Shown here: one piece after another, positions 52,724 through 60,847 of the stretch | How the letters are laid out: every line of letters starts with the position of its first letter | Position numbering within the stretch: the stretch's first letter is position 1 | Assembly (NCBI GenBank): GCA_000154345.1 | Contig: DS480349.1 | Span: 310,001 to 374,000, forward strand | Direction of reading: 5' to 3' | Length of the DNA stretch: 64,000 bases | Source: [Clostridium] leptum DSM 753 | GTDB lineage: Bacteria; Bacillota; Clostridia; Oscillospirales; Acutalibacteraceae | Translations under genes and position numbers: made by a program | The notes under the pieces: generated by a model | Database searches by the model: none | What the model was told of the DNA's origin: nothing | The model's input: the letters and a program-made list of their open reading frames with translations, nothing else

Positions 52724-53908
52724 GTGCCGACACTACAAAATGGTGAAAAAAAGCTAAAAGATCTAAGAGAATCCAATATTGCATTGGTAATTAACTTAAT
52801 GCGTAAATTCGGAATTTGTTCCCGAGCAGAACTGTCTAAGGCTTCGGGTCTTGTCCAATCCACGATTACCAGCATTATCGATAGTTTGATCAAAGCGGGC
52901 ATCGTGATAGAAACAGGTAGTTTAGTCGGGGGGCGGGGGCGGCGTTCCATCGGTATTCGCCTTAATACGGAAAAACTGATTGTGCTGGGGATCCGTGTAA
53001 CGCGAAGCTCTTATACCTTAGCAATTATAGATATTTTTGGAGAACTAAAAAATTTAGAGAAGCATTCCATCACAAAGGACTTAGAGGATCCCAGTGTGTT
53101 TGAACGCATTCTGGAAGACGCTTCGACTTTTCTGTTAAAAAATGACCAAAAGCCGGTCGGAGTAGGCATGGCGCTTCCTGGTCCATATCTTATTAACGAA
53201 GATACTAGTTTGTTTCTAACCAACCAAGGCTGGAAAAGCTTTACTTTTACTAAAAAGTTTGAAAGCCGGCTTCACTTACCAGTATTTGTTGAGCAGGATT
53301 CTAACGTAGGGGCCATGGGAGAGTGGTGGTTTGGCAACAGTGAGATAGGGCAAGGAACTAAGGTTTTTGTCTCTACTGGAGATGGCGTTGGCGCCGGTAT
53401 TGTGGTAGATGGAAAAATCCAGAGAGGAGCTTTGGGCGCCGCTGGAGAAATTGGGCACATGTCTATTAATTTTGAAGGACCTCAGTGCCAGTGTGGAAAT
53501 AAAGGCTGTTTGGAGTTATACTGTTCAGAAAAAGCTATTTTAAAGGCGGCTAAATGCCTATCGAAACCTATTCTTAATTTTGAATCTCTCGTTACCGAGT
53601 ATCGAGCCGGAAATTCAGCGGTAACTGAAATTGTGAACCGTGCTGCGGAAATGTTCGGTATTGGTATTGCGAATATTGCGTATCTTTTTAATCCTGGCGT
53701 AGTCGTCGTAGGGGGCAGCTATAAAAAATTGGGAGACTCTTTTTTAGATCAAGTAAATCGCACAGTAAGGCGGCATATTTATCCGCTTTTCTATCAAAAT
53801 ATTGGCCTGCAGTTTAGCGCATTGGAACATGATTCCTGTTTAATCGGAATTGCCGCTGTTGTTTTTGATAGATTGCTCAAAAAACCATCTTTCTTACTGG
53901 ATCATTAA
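52724..53908 (+). CDS. ROK-family transcriptional regulator
   Basis: NagC/XylR-type regulator, 394 aa. The N-terminal winged helix (about 10-75) has GICSRAELSKASGLVQSTIT. The ROK domain covers about 85-385, with VGVGMALPGPY, STGDGVGAGIVVDGKIQRGA, the EIGHM sugar-binding Glu-His and the zinc motif CQCGNKGCLE. The ligand is probably a sugar or sugar phosphate. GTG 52724 follows AGGGG. It is a likely repressor of the two HUMPS genes downstream. A terminator separates it from them. Confidence 0.88.
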   Translation: MPTLQNGEKKLKDLRESNIALVINLMRKFGICSRAELSKASGLVQSTITSIIDSLIKAGIVIETGSLVGGRGRRSIGIRLNTEKLIVLGIRVTRSSYTLAIIDIFGELKNLEKHSITKDLEDPSVFERILEDASTFLLKNDQKPVGVGMALPGPYLINEDTSLFLTNQGWKSFTFTKKFESRLHLPVFVEQDSNVGAMGEWWFGNSEIGQGTKVFVSTGDGVGAGIVVDGKIQRGALGAAGEIGHMSINFEGPQCQCGNKGCLELYCSEKAILKAAKCLSKPILNFESLVTEYRAGNSAVTEIVNRAAEMFGIGIANIAYLFNPGVVVVGGSYKKLGDSFLDQVNRTVRRHIYPLFYQNIGLQFSALEHDSCLIGIAAVVFDRLLKKPSFLLDH

Positions 53909-53949
53909 AATTTAAATATTATTAGCTGTATCGTATCAAATAAAATTTT

Positions 53950-54001
53950 AAAACCTTCTTCCACATAAAAAGTGATTTCTATATGTGGAAGAAGGTTTTT
54001 A
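53950..54001 (+). terminator. Terminator of the ROK gene
   Basis: AAAACCTTCTTCCACATA and TATGTGGAAGAAGGTTTT are a perfect 18-bp stem, followed by T runs. Confidence 0.93.
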
Positions 54002-54081
54002 CTTTTTTTGTAGATCAATTATGTATAAGTCAATGGAACAGTGTTTGATAATAAATTAGTACAAAAACCATCTGAATAGAT

Positions 54082-54107
54082 TTTAAGTATTGACATCAAT
54101 ACTTAAA
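54082..54107. promoter_or_regulatory. Perfect operator-like palindrome over the -35 box
   Basis: TTTAAGTATTGA and TCAATACTTAAA are perfect 12-bp arms with a 2-bp centre. The palindrome covers the -35 box (TTGACA at 54090-54095), as expected for a repressor site. Confidence 0.65.
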
Positions 54108-54118
54108 GGTGATATATT
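54090..54118 (+). promoter_or_regulatory. Promoter of the HUMPS gene pair
   Basis: TTGACA (54090-54095) and TATATT (54113-54118) are 17 bp apart. Transcription from about 54125 gives a 160-nt leader. Confidence 0.65.
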
Positions 54119-54139
54119 CGTGTTAAGAATTAATTCGTA

Positions 54140-54178
54140 AATAAAATTAATTGTTATCATATAATAATTAATTTTATT
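54140..54178 (+). repeat. AT-rich inverted repeat in the leader
   Basis: AATAAAATTAATT (54140-54152) and AATTAATTTTATT (54166-54178) are perfect 13-bp arms 13 bases apart. They would form a hairpin in the leader RNA. Confidence 0.5.
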
Positions 54179-54213
54179 ATAATCTGATTGTTTTAGGCTT
54201 TTATGCAGTAATT

Positions 54214-54237
54214 GTTGTCAATTTTATGATTGACAAC
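54214..54237. repeat. Second perfect inverted repeat in the leader
   Basis: GTTGTCAAT (54214-54222) and ATTGACAAC (54229-54237) are perfect 9-bp arms with a 6-bp centre, 50 nt before the first HUMPS start codon. They share the GTCAAT/ATTGAC core with the -35 palindrome only in part. Confidence 0.5.
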
Positions 54238-54286
54238 GGTAAAAATAATAGACAAAACTCAATAATTCAGCAAAGGAGCAGTGATT

Positions 54287-55009
54287 ATGAGCGAAAAAAA
54301 AATCTGGGTCGAAACGATTATTGATGCGTTTGATCTGGAAACGACAAAGGAAATCGCACGGAAAGCGGTGGAATTTGGCACCGATTGGATCAGCGTAGGT
54401 ACCAATAACATGTATGCCTGCGGTTTTATGCATTCGATTCCCGCCGTTAAAGAGATTGCGGGAGATATTCCAGTAGTAGCGGATATTAAGATTCATGATG
54501 GCGGCAATGGATTTTCCGTACAGGCTCAAAAATGCGGTGCGGATTACAGCGTGGTCAGTACCCGGTTTAATTACGGCTGCGCCCGGCAGGCAATGATCGC
54601 TTATGCCAACACGGGAATTAAAATTATTGGAGATTTATGTACTGTTCCAGTAGCGGAAATTCCACACTATGTGGCGGAATTACAAAATATTGGGATTCAT
54701 GCGGTTCGCGTTCACCAGACCTATGATGAGTTAAAATATCGTTATATGTTTTCCAGAAGCTGGGATGGCGTCAAAGAGGCAAAAGGGGTCGCTACCATTC
54801 CGGTAGGCTGTGTTGTGAGAACGAAAGAAGATATTATTCACGCTCTGGAAGATGGTGCGGATTATATCTGCTTAGCTGGAGATGTGGTAGATAAGGCGCC
54901 GGAACAGGGATATGAAGCCTTAAAGGAGTATATTGATTTTGTTCATAATTATCAGGGCTGTCAGAGTTCTAACAATCACGGCGGCTACAGCGGATATCAG
55001 GCGAAATGA
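54287..55009 (+). CDS. HUMPS/OMPDC-superfamily decarboxylase-like protein 1
   Basis: TIM-barrel protein of 240 aa, in the family of 3-keto-L-gulonate-6-phosphate decarboxylase and 3-hexulose-6-phosphate synthase. VETIIDAF gives Asp13. VADIKIHDGG gives the full D-x-K-x-x-D motif (Asp66, Lys68, Asp71). At the position of the KGPDC glutamate, EVGT in that enzyme, it reads SVGT (Ser36). The phosphate end has VGCVVRTKEDI and YICLAGDVVDKA. ATG 54287 follows AAAGGAG. It is nine bases before the end gap to its paralogue (19 nt). The reaction is unknown. Confidence 0.75.
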   Translation: MSEKKIWVETIIDAFDLETTKEIARKAVEFGTDWISVGTNNMYACGFMHSIPAVKEIAGDIPVVADIKIHDGGNGFSVQAQKCGADYSVVSTRFNYGCARQAMIAYANTGIKIIGDLCTVPVAEIPHYVAELQNIGIHAVRVHQTYDELKYRYMFSRSWDGVKEAKGVATIPVGCVVRTKEDIIHALEDGADYICLAGDVVDKAPEQGYEALKEYIDFVHNYQGCQSSNNHGGYSGYQAK

Positions 55010-55027
55010 GGAAAGGAGTTGTATTTT

Positions 55028-55744
55028 ATGGAGATTTTTGGAAAAAGGCCTTGGATTCAGGCAGCGATTGATAAGTTTACTTTAGAGGAAGCAATTCCTT
55101 GTGCTCAAATGGCAGTAGACTGCGGTGTAGACTGGGTCGAGGTCGGTACTCCTCTGATTTATGGAGAGGGCTTGGAAAGCATCCGTGAATTGAAAAAAAT
55201 TGCTGGGGATAAAGCTTCCATTATGGTTGATTTTAAAATTCGTACCAATGTTTATGACATTTTTTTGAAAGCGAAAGAAGCTGGCTGCGATGTAGCCACT
55301 ATTTCTTGTGCAGGCGGAAATGATCCGGCAATTATTGAAGGCTTGAGAGCACGACAAGATTGTGGAATCAAAATCATAGCGGATTTGTGCGGCTCAGAGC
55401 TTCAGGATCTTCCCAAAAGAACAGAAGATCTGTGCGGCTTGGGAGTTGACGCAGTTATCTTACATTATGGAGATGACCAGTGGTTCTATAATTATGTCAG
55501 AGAAATGGCCGACGGTGTGAGAGAATGCAAAAAGGTAGCTGGTGATGTTCCCATCGGATGCTGCTGCGGTTACGCACCTCCTGGAAAGGGAACTGGACTA
55601 GACGCTTATGGAAACGTTATTGAGGCCATCAAGCAAGGAGTAGACTGGGTTGTTGTAGGCGGCGCTTTGACTGGGGAACATGATAAAAACGCATACGAAA
55701 GATTTGGATTCCTCTGTGAGTTCGTTCATAGCTGCAGAAAATAA
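55028..55744 (+). CDS. HUMPS/OMPDC-superfamily decarboxylase-like protein 2
   Basis: Paralogue of the preceding protein, 238 aa. IQAAIDKF gives Asp15 and VEVGTPLIYGEG gives Glu38, matching the KGPDC EVGT and GEG motifs. VDFKIRTNV keeps Asp68 and Lys70, but the last Asp of D-x-K-x-x-D is Thr73. The phosphate end has CCCGYAPPGKGTG and WVVVGGALTGEH. ATG 55028 is preceded by AGGAAAGGAG. It is co-transcribed with the first gene and no isomerase or kinase follows. Its function is unknown; a heterodimer with the first protein is proposed under findings. Confidence 0.75.
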   Translation: MEIFGKRPWIQAAIDKFTLEEAIPCAQMAVDCGVDWVEVGTPLIYGEGLESIRELKKIAGDKASIMVDFKIRTNVYDIFLKAKEAGCDVATISCAGGNDPAIIEGLRARQDCGIKIIADLCGSELQDLPKRTEDLCGLGVDAVILHYGDDQWFYNYVREMADGVRECKKVAGDVPIGCCCGYAPPGKGTGLDAYGNVIEAIKQGVDWVVVGGALTGEHDKNAYERFGFLCEFVHSCRK

Positions 55745-55769
55745 AAATAGCTTAAACAGGATATCTTAG

Positions 55770-55808
55770 AAAAACATTCTCGGATTTAATAATCCGAGAA
55801 TGTTTTTC
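55770..55808 (+). terminator. Terminator of the HUMPS pair
   Basis: AAACATTCTCGGATT and AATCCGAGAATGTTT pair perfectly around TAAT, followed by TT. Confidence 0.93.
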
Positions 55809-55852
55809 TTTCATCTCAATATTTTTATCTTTGTTTATTACCGAAAAACAAT

Positions 55853-55881
55853 TTGCCTGTTATAAGGGATCGTGATACAAT
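55853..55881 (+). promoter_or_regulatory. Candidate promoter of the recombinase gene
   Basis: TTGCCT (55853-55858) and TACAAT (55876-55881) are 17 bp apart, about 95 nt before the start codon. Confidence 0.5.
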
Positions 55882-55930
55882 AAAATTATAGGATTAAAAA
55901 ATTGATGGAGATAGTTTAAAGAATAGCGAT

Positions 55931-55960
55931 AACTATACAAAATGAATATTTTGTATAGTT
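55931..55960. repeat. Perfect inverted repeat before a tyrosine recombinase
   Basis: AACTATACAAAAT (55931-55943) and ATTTTGTATAGTT (55948-55960) are perfect 13-bp arms around GAAT. Seen as 11-bp arms with a 6-bp centre it has the layout of a dif-type site. It ends two bases before the ribosome-binding site of the recombinase. Confidence 0.6.
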
Positions 55961-55975
55961 TAGGGAGGAGAAAAA

Positions 55976-56977
55976 TTGAACTCGAATCAACTTGCAGAAT
56001 GTCCATTGGTTTTAAAAGAGTTTTTAGGCTATATGGAGACAATTAAAGGAAAATCTCCAAAAACTGTACAGGAATATTTTTTTGATTTAAGAACCTTCTT
56101 CCGTTATATGAAAATAAAGAAAAATTTGACTGCGGCTGATACAGAGTTTTCGGAAATTCCAATTGATGATATTACTATTGATTTTTTATCTATGGTATCA
56201 TTAACTGACGTTTATGAATTTATGAATTTTGTAACGATAGAACGAGAAAATAAAAATGCTGCTAGAGCGAGAAAATCAGCAAGCTTACGGGCTTTCTTCC
56301 AATATCTTACTAATAAAACACATCAGCTAAAGGAAAATCCTGTTCAGGAGCTGGAAACACCAAAGCAAAAAAAATCGTTGCCTAAATATTTAACTTTAGA
56401 ACAAAGTATCGATTTGCTAAACGCTGTCGATGGGCCTTTTCGAGAACGTGATTACTGTATCTTGACTTTATTCTTGAATTGCGGGCTGCGGCTTGCGGAA
56501 TTGGTTGGGTTAAATTTAAATGACATTCGTCCAGACCATACGATGAGGGTAACGGGCAAAGGCAATAAAGAGCGTATGATATATCTAAATTCTGCCTGTC
56601 AGAAAGCTATTGAAGAATATTTAAAAGTACGGCCAAATCCTATGTCTGTCTCTGATAAAAAAGCTTTATTTATCAGCCATTTAAACAAACGTTTGGGAAG
56701 GCAAGCCGTACAAAATATTGTACAAAAATATTTAAAAAAAATTGGATTAGACGGCCAAGGGTATTCCGCTCATAAATTGAGACATACGGCAGCTACATTA
56801 ATGTATCAGCATGGGAATGTGGATATCCGTGTATTAAAAGATATTTTGGGGCATCAAAATTTAGGTACTACTGAAATTTATACACATCTTTCCAACCAGC
56901 AAATGGAAGACGCTGCAGACGCAAATCCATTGTCCAAAGTAGAAATGTCTTCCTCAAAACATAAAAAATCAGAATGA
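55976..56977 (+). CDS. Tyrosine recombinase, XerC/D-like
   Basis: 333 aa. N-terminal SAM-like core-binding domain (about 10-125), then catalytic domain. Catalytic residues visible are Arg172 (CGLRLAELVGL), Lys195 (RVTGKGNKER), His266 and Arg269 (HKLRH), His293 (LGHQN) and the nucleophile Tyr302 (IYTHLS). All six are intact. The start is TTG 55976 after GGGAGGAG. It is longer than Xer proteins because of an insert near 50-80 (TEFSEIPIDDITIDFLSM). No phage or transposon genes are adjacent, so its target is unknown. It lies 1.2 kb from the xerD-like gene. Confidence 0.85.
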   Translation: MNSNQLAECPLVLKEFLGYMETIKGKSPKTVQEYFFDLRTFFRYMKIKKNLTAADTEFSEIPIDDITIDFLSMVSLTDVYEFMNFVTIERENKNAARARKSASLRAFFQYLTNKTHQLKENPVQELETPKQKKSLPKYLTLEQSIDLLNAVDGPFRERDYCILTLFLNCGLRLAELVGLNLNDIRPDHTMRVTGKGNKERMIYLNSACQKAIEEYLKVRPNPMSVSDKKALFISHLNKRLGRQAVQNIVQKYLKKIGLDGQGYSAHKLRHTAATLMYQHGNVDIRVLKDILGHQNLGTTEIYTHLSNQQMEDAADANPLSKVEMSSSKHKKSE

Positions 56978-57039
56978 ATTTCTTCACGCAAAACTGTGGA
57001 TTTAAAAATTAGAAGGTGTATCACCAGAATTAGCACGAT

Positions 57040-57076
57040 AAAAAACGCTTAGCTTAAAAAAGCTAAGCGTTTTTTA
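57040..57076. terminator. Bidirectional terminator
   Basis: AAAAAACGCTTAGCTT and AAGCTAAGCGTTTTTT form a perfect 16-bp stem with A and T tracts on both sides. It serves the recombinase gene and the converging DUF624-like gene. Confidence 0.92.
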
Positions 57077-57082
57077 GTGCCA

Positions 57083-58102
57083 TTATTTTTTGTCAGGGTC
57101 ACCAAGAATTCGTTTATCCTCAAAAATTGGTTCAATGTCATCGTTGTATTTACGGATTAAACGGCCGTTCTCATATACATATTCTACTTTCTTCGGCTTC
57201 TCGTCCTCTTCCCTTTCCTCTTCTGTCTGGGTTTCAGACTCCATGGCAAGACGACCTTCAGAACTTTCACCAGAAGCTTCTTCAGGCTTTTCATTTTCAG
57301 CTTCCTGCTTAGCATAATAAGGAATTATCATCAATTTTTCAATCAGAGGATAGACCGTAAAGTTGACTAAGAAGGAAATAAACGCGAAAGCTAAGAAAAT
57401 CCAAAGCAAAACCAATACAATAATTAAAGCATAGGAAATAGCCAGAAGTAAATAAGAGAGTACAAACATGGCCGCAAAAATTATAAGCAGCAGCAAATTT
57501 TTTAACGCTCCCGCAAATGCGAAAATCAAGGCGTTTTTATAGATTTGAATCAGCTTCAAATCAAAGGTGACAATCATTAAAGGAATATAAAATTGCATGA
57601 ACAAGGTGATTAACGCCATAAAAACGCACAAACAGAAGGGAATATAATAAAACTGATTGGTAGAAAGGTTTGCGGAATAAAAACTAATAGAAATATAAAA
57701 CAAACAGAACAGCGCATAGGTAATGATGCCATGGGCCAAAAACTTTCCCCAGTTTTCTTTTACGCTGTCTTTAAAATCGCTAAAAATAAATGCATGCTCT
57801 TCCCTCGCGTAATTCCTTGTAACATAGGTCAGACCTGCCACAAAGGGAAAGATCAATACCACTGGGATTAATGCTACAAAAAGATTATTAATCCCTACCA
57901 TCAATAACAGGTTCATCAACAAATAAATGATTGCGATGACCGCCACCACCGGGATCATGAACAAAAGGTTCAACTTACATAAATTAAAGAATTTACGGAA
58001 GAACACCTCGAAAAAGACTACAATTCTAGGCTTTTTCGGTCCGTCCTTATCAACGCCGGGACCCGGACGGTCATAATGGGTTAATCTGCTGAAAATCGAC
58101 AA
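57083..58102 (-). CDS. DUF624/YesL-like membrane protein with acidic tail
   Basis: 339 aa. Six predicted membrane helices between about residues 40 and 265 (LNLLFMIPVVAVIAIIYLLM first) and a cytoplasmic tail of about 65 residues rich in Glu (SETQTEEEREEDEKPKKVEY). The layout recalls the DUF624/YesL family, whose role is unknown. The N-terminal 35 residues are basic and polar. The start ATG 58102 has no strong ribosome-binding site. It is convergent with the recombinase, with a shared terminator. Confidence 0.65.
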   Translation of the reverse strand: MSIFSRLTHYDRPGPGVDKDGPKKPRIVVFFEVFFRKFFNLCKLNLLFMIPVVAVIAIIYLLMNLLLMVGINNLFVALIPVVLIFPFVAGLTYVTRNYAREEHAFIFSDFKDSVKENWGKFLAHGIITYALFCLFYISISFYSANLSTNQFYYIPFCLCVFMALITLFMQFYIPLMIVTFDLKLIQIYKNALIFAFAGALKNLLLLIIFAAMFVLSYLLLAISYALIIVLVLLWIFLAFAFISFLVNFTVYPLIEKLMIIPYYAKQEAENEKPEEASGESSEGRLAMESETQTEEEREEDEKPKKVEYVYENGRLIRKYNDDIEPIFEDKRILGDPDKK

Positions 58103-58170
58103 TAGTATCCACTCCCTAATCTTACTCGCTGATCAATGAAAATAGCAACAAAATCATTATAACATAAAAG

Positions 58171-59070
58171 CTACGCTTTTTTCGCCATTGGATGACAATG
58201 ATTGTAAACATTTTGAAAACGATTATTTAACAGATTGGCATAAACCTGGGTAGATGCAATATCTGCATGTCCAAGCATTTCTTGGATATCCTTTAAGTCG
58301 GCACCGTTTTGAAGCAAATGCAAAGCAAATGAATGTCGTAAGGTATGAGGTGTGATATCCTTCGTAATGCGAGCCTGCGCCGCATATCCCTTGATTATTT
58401 TCCAAAAGCCTTGACGAGTAAGACGATGGCCGTTTAAGTTTACAAACAAGGCCTGTCCATCTTTACCAACTGGATCGATAATGATTCTCCTGACTCGTGA
58501 AATATAATCGGATAATGAAGCAACAGCTTCTGCGTAAATAGGAATTATTCGGTCGCTTTTGGGGCGCCGGCAATGCAGCATGCCGGTTTTCAAATTAATA
58601 TCCTGTAAATTTAAATCAATCAGCTCTGAAACCCGAATCCCTGTCGCATATAAAAGCTCTATCATCGCTTTATCCCGGCAGCCTTTAGGATCCATCACAT
58701 TAGGCTGATCCAAAAGCAATCGAATTTCCTCACCGGTTAGAATACTTGGAGGCTTTTTCTCCGTTTTCTCACGCTTGATTTCCTTTGCGGGATTCTCTGA
58801 AGCGATGTTGATTAAAATCAGATATTGATAGAAACAACGGATTGACGCAATATTTCTGGTAACAGTTGAAGCGCTTCGACCTAATTTTTCTAAGCTTTCT
58901 ATGTAGTGCTGCAAATCATCTGCTGTGACCGATGCAGGATTATCGATGTTCTCCGCTGCTAAATATATGCTGAAATGCTCGATATCGCGCACATAGGACT
59001 GCAGCGTATTGGAGGAAACACATTTTTGATTTTTTAAATAATCCTGAAAGCCTGTCAAAAATGCCGACAT
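58171..59070 (-). CDS. xerD: Site-specific tyrosine recombinase XerD
   Basis: 299 aa, resolves chromosome dimers at dif. The core-binding domain covers about 1-100 and the catalytic domain about 110-295. Residues visible are Arg146 (TGIRVSELI), Lys171 (RPKSDR), His242 and Arg245 (HTLRHSF), His268 (LGHADI) and Tyr277 (VYANL). ATG 59070 follows AAAGGAGG. It is 64 nt downstream of spoIIM, an association seen also in Bacillus, which supports XerD identity over the second recombinase. Confidence 0.88.
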   Translation of the reverse strand: MSAFLTGFQDYLKNQKCVSSNTLQSYVRDIEHFSIYLAAENIDNPASVTADDLQHYIESLEKLGRSASTVTRNIASIRCFYQYLILINIASENPAKEIKREKTEKKPPSILTGEEIRLLLDQPNVMDPKGCRDKAMIELLYATGIRVSELIDLNLQDINLKTGMLHCRRPKSDRIIPIYAEAVASLSDYISRVRRIIIDPVGKDGQALFVNLNGHRLTRQGFWKIIKGYAAQARITKDITPHTLRHSFALHLLQNGADLKDIQEMLGHADIASTQVYANLLNNRFQNVYNHCHPMAKKA

Positions 59071-59134
59071 CAGTTTTTCCTCCTTTGAATTTTGAATCAT
59101 GATTAATCTATAAAAGAATGCTCCGCACAAAAGC

Positions 59135-59932
59135 CTAAAACTGAAACAGTCCAGAAAAGCAAACAGTACAAATCATATCTAATACAGCCGCAAAGGTAAT
59201 CATTGTACAAGCCTTGCCCATCAGAAAAAAATACTGCTTAAAATTTATATTCGCCGTTCTATCTGCGTCCTTTTTTTGCGCGCGAAACAGCCGGACAGAA
59301 AGCTTTAAAGACTTCTCGCTGCCATACGCAATACCAATAGAAGACAAAAACATCCCCGGCAGAATTACCAGTAGATGAAATAAAAAGCCATGCCACCCAT
59401 AGGAATAATAAAGGTACCCAGTCAATATTCCCAAACCAAAGCCTCTAAAAAATGTGGTAAGTGGGATCAAAAGTCCTCCCCACAAGGAACAGCCGGAAAG
59501 AAAAATTACCAATAGAAAAATAAAAGAAGATGCCAGAGAGGCAGCAAAGGTATTTCCAGCAGGCTGCTGAATCCTGGATTTAAAGTTACTGGCAAACAAA
59601 AAGTCCAGCTGCGCTAAAAGATTCTCGTCGGCATTTTTCGCCGCAATTGTCCCTGAGATCATACCAAAGAGCAAAATTACAATAAATCCCAGGAAAAGAC
59701 GATGGGCCCTTACCAGTTGGAAGAATGACTTTCCTGAAGCGGTTACCTTTTGAATGGAAACTACTGTTCCCGACGCGCTTTTTCTTGATGGACTTTTCCC
59801 GGAAGGAATGACTGGAAATTTGGAAGGACGGGAAACAGATTTCATTTTCTCCGCTGCTTTAGGGCTTACATTAAAGGTCGCAAGATTCTTTTTTCGAAAC
59901 ATAGCCGCATACACATCCTTTTTTGATGACAT
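59135..59932 (-). CDS. spoIIM: SpoIIM-like sporulation protein
   Basis: 265 aa. A basic N-terminal extension (about 1-70, many Lys and Ser) is followed by five predicted membrane helices with RAHRLFLGFIVILLFGMISG and FFRGFGLGILTGYLYYSYG. SpoIIM of the DMP complex works with SpoIID and SpoIIP to remodel septal peptidoglycan during forespore engulfment. The family is about 200 aa, so the extension is extra or the true start is downstream; the ATG 59932 lacks a good ribosome-binding site. It precedes xerD. Confidence 0.75.
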   Translation of the reverse strand: MSSKKDVYAAMFRKKNLATFNVSPKAAEKMKSVSRPSKFPVIPSGKSPSRKSASGTVVSIQKVTASGKSFFQLVRAHRLFLGFIVILLFGMISGTIAAKNADENLLAQLDFLFASNFKSRIQQPAGNTFAASLASSFIFLLVIFLSGCSLWGGLLIPLTTFFRGFGLGILTGYLYYSYGWHGFLFHLLVILPGMFLSSIGIAYGSEKSLKLSVRLFRAQKKDADRTANINFKQYFFLMGKACTMITFAAVLDMICTVCFSGLFQF

Positions 59933-59978
59933 TCATCTATAGGATAAGTATGCGACCATACCTTATTTTATGAACCAA

Positions 59979-60785
59979 TTACCGTCCGAGCTCTTCGGCT
60001 CGCTTGGTGCATTGATCCATTGCATCCCATAAGCCTTCGTAGAAGCCGTGTTTCTTTAGGGCCTCCATAGCTTTTAAGGTGGTACCTCCTGGAGAAGAAA
60101 CCATTTTTATTAGCTCATCCGGAGTATTCCCGGAGGACCGCAGCATCTCAGCGCTGCCCTCTAAGGTTTTACAAATTAATTCTAAAGCGGTCTTGTTTTC
60201 AATATTTTGTGCGGCGGCCCAGTCAACTACCGCTTTGGCGAACAAATAAATATAGGCGGGCGAACTGCCGTTCACCGCAATCACGGTATTCATTTTATCC
60301 TCTGTTAAAACCGCTACATCTCCCGAAGCGGCGAAGATATCCAACACCATATGGAAAACCTGATCCGTAACATTTGAGGCCTTACACAAGGCGGTAGCGC
60401 CTTTTCCTAACAACAGCGGCGTGTTAGGCATCGCTCTCACCACTGGACAAGGTGTTCCCAGAGTATTCATAATATATTCGGTGGAAATGCCCGCTGCAAT
60501 GGTGACGAAAATCTTCTCCGGTGCAACTGCCTGACGAATTCCGGTTAAAACCTCTTCGTAATTTTGAGGCTTTACCGCCAAAAAAACAACATCGCACTGC
60601 TTTACGATCTCAACCGCAGAAGCCATTGCTTGAACACCGAGCTCTCCTATTTTTTCGAGCTGGAGCGGATTCAAATCATAAGCAAAAATTGACTCCGGCT
60701 GATAACCGCCCTTTCCGATCATTCCGCGGATAATCGCAGTAGCCATATTGCCTGCGCCGACAAAACCAATTTTTAGAGTTTTCAC
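59979..60785 (-). CDS. proC: Pyrroline-5-carboxylate reductase
   Basis: Last step of proline synthesis, NAD(P)H-dependent. 268 aa. IGFVGAGNMATAII is the Rossmann motif. VVRAMPNTPLLLGKG, NGSSPAYIYLFAKA and MVSSPGGTTLKAME are the family motifs. GTG 60785 is 11 bases after GAAGG on the minus strand. Own promoter; upstream is the end of the SCIFF locus. Confidence 0.93.
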   Translation of the reverse strand: MKTLKIGFVGAGNMATAIIRGMIGKGGYQPESIFAYDLNPLQLEKIGELGVQAMASAVEIVKQCDVVFLAVKPQNYEEVLTGIRQAVAPEKIFVTIAAGISTEYIMNTLGTPCPVVRAMPNTPLLLGKGATALCKASNVTDQVFHMVLDIFAASGDVAVLTEDKMNTVIAVNGSSPAYIYLFAKAVVDWAAAQNIENKTALELICKTLEGSAEMLRSSGNTPDELIKMVSSPGGTTLKAMEALKKHGFYEGLWDAMDQCTKRAEELGR

Positions 60786-60818
60786 GATTATAAGCACCTT
60801 CTTTTAACACGTGATATT

Positions 60819-60847
60819 ATCATAATACACTTTTAAATTGAAATCAA
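60819..60847 (-). promoter_or_regulatory. Promoter of proC
   Basis: On the minus strand TTGATT (60842-60847) and TATGAT (60819-60824) are 17 bp apart, 34 nt before the start codon. Confidence 0.6.
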
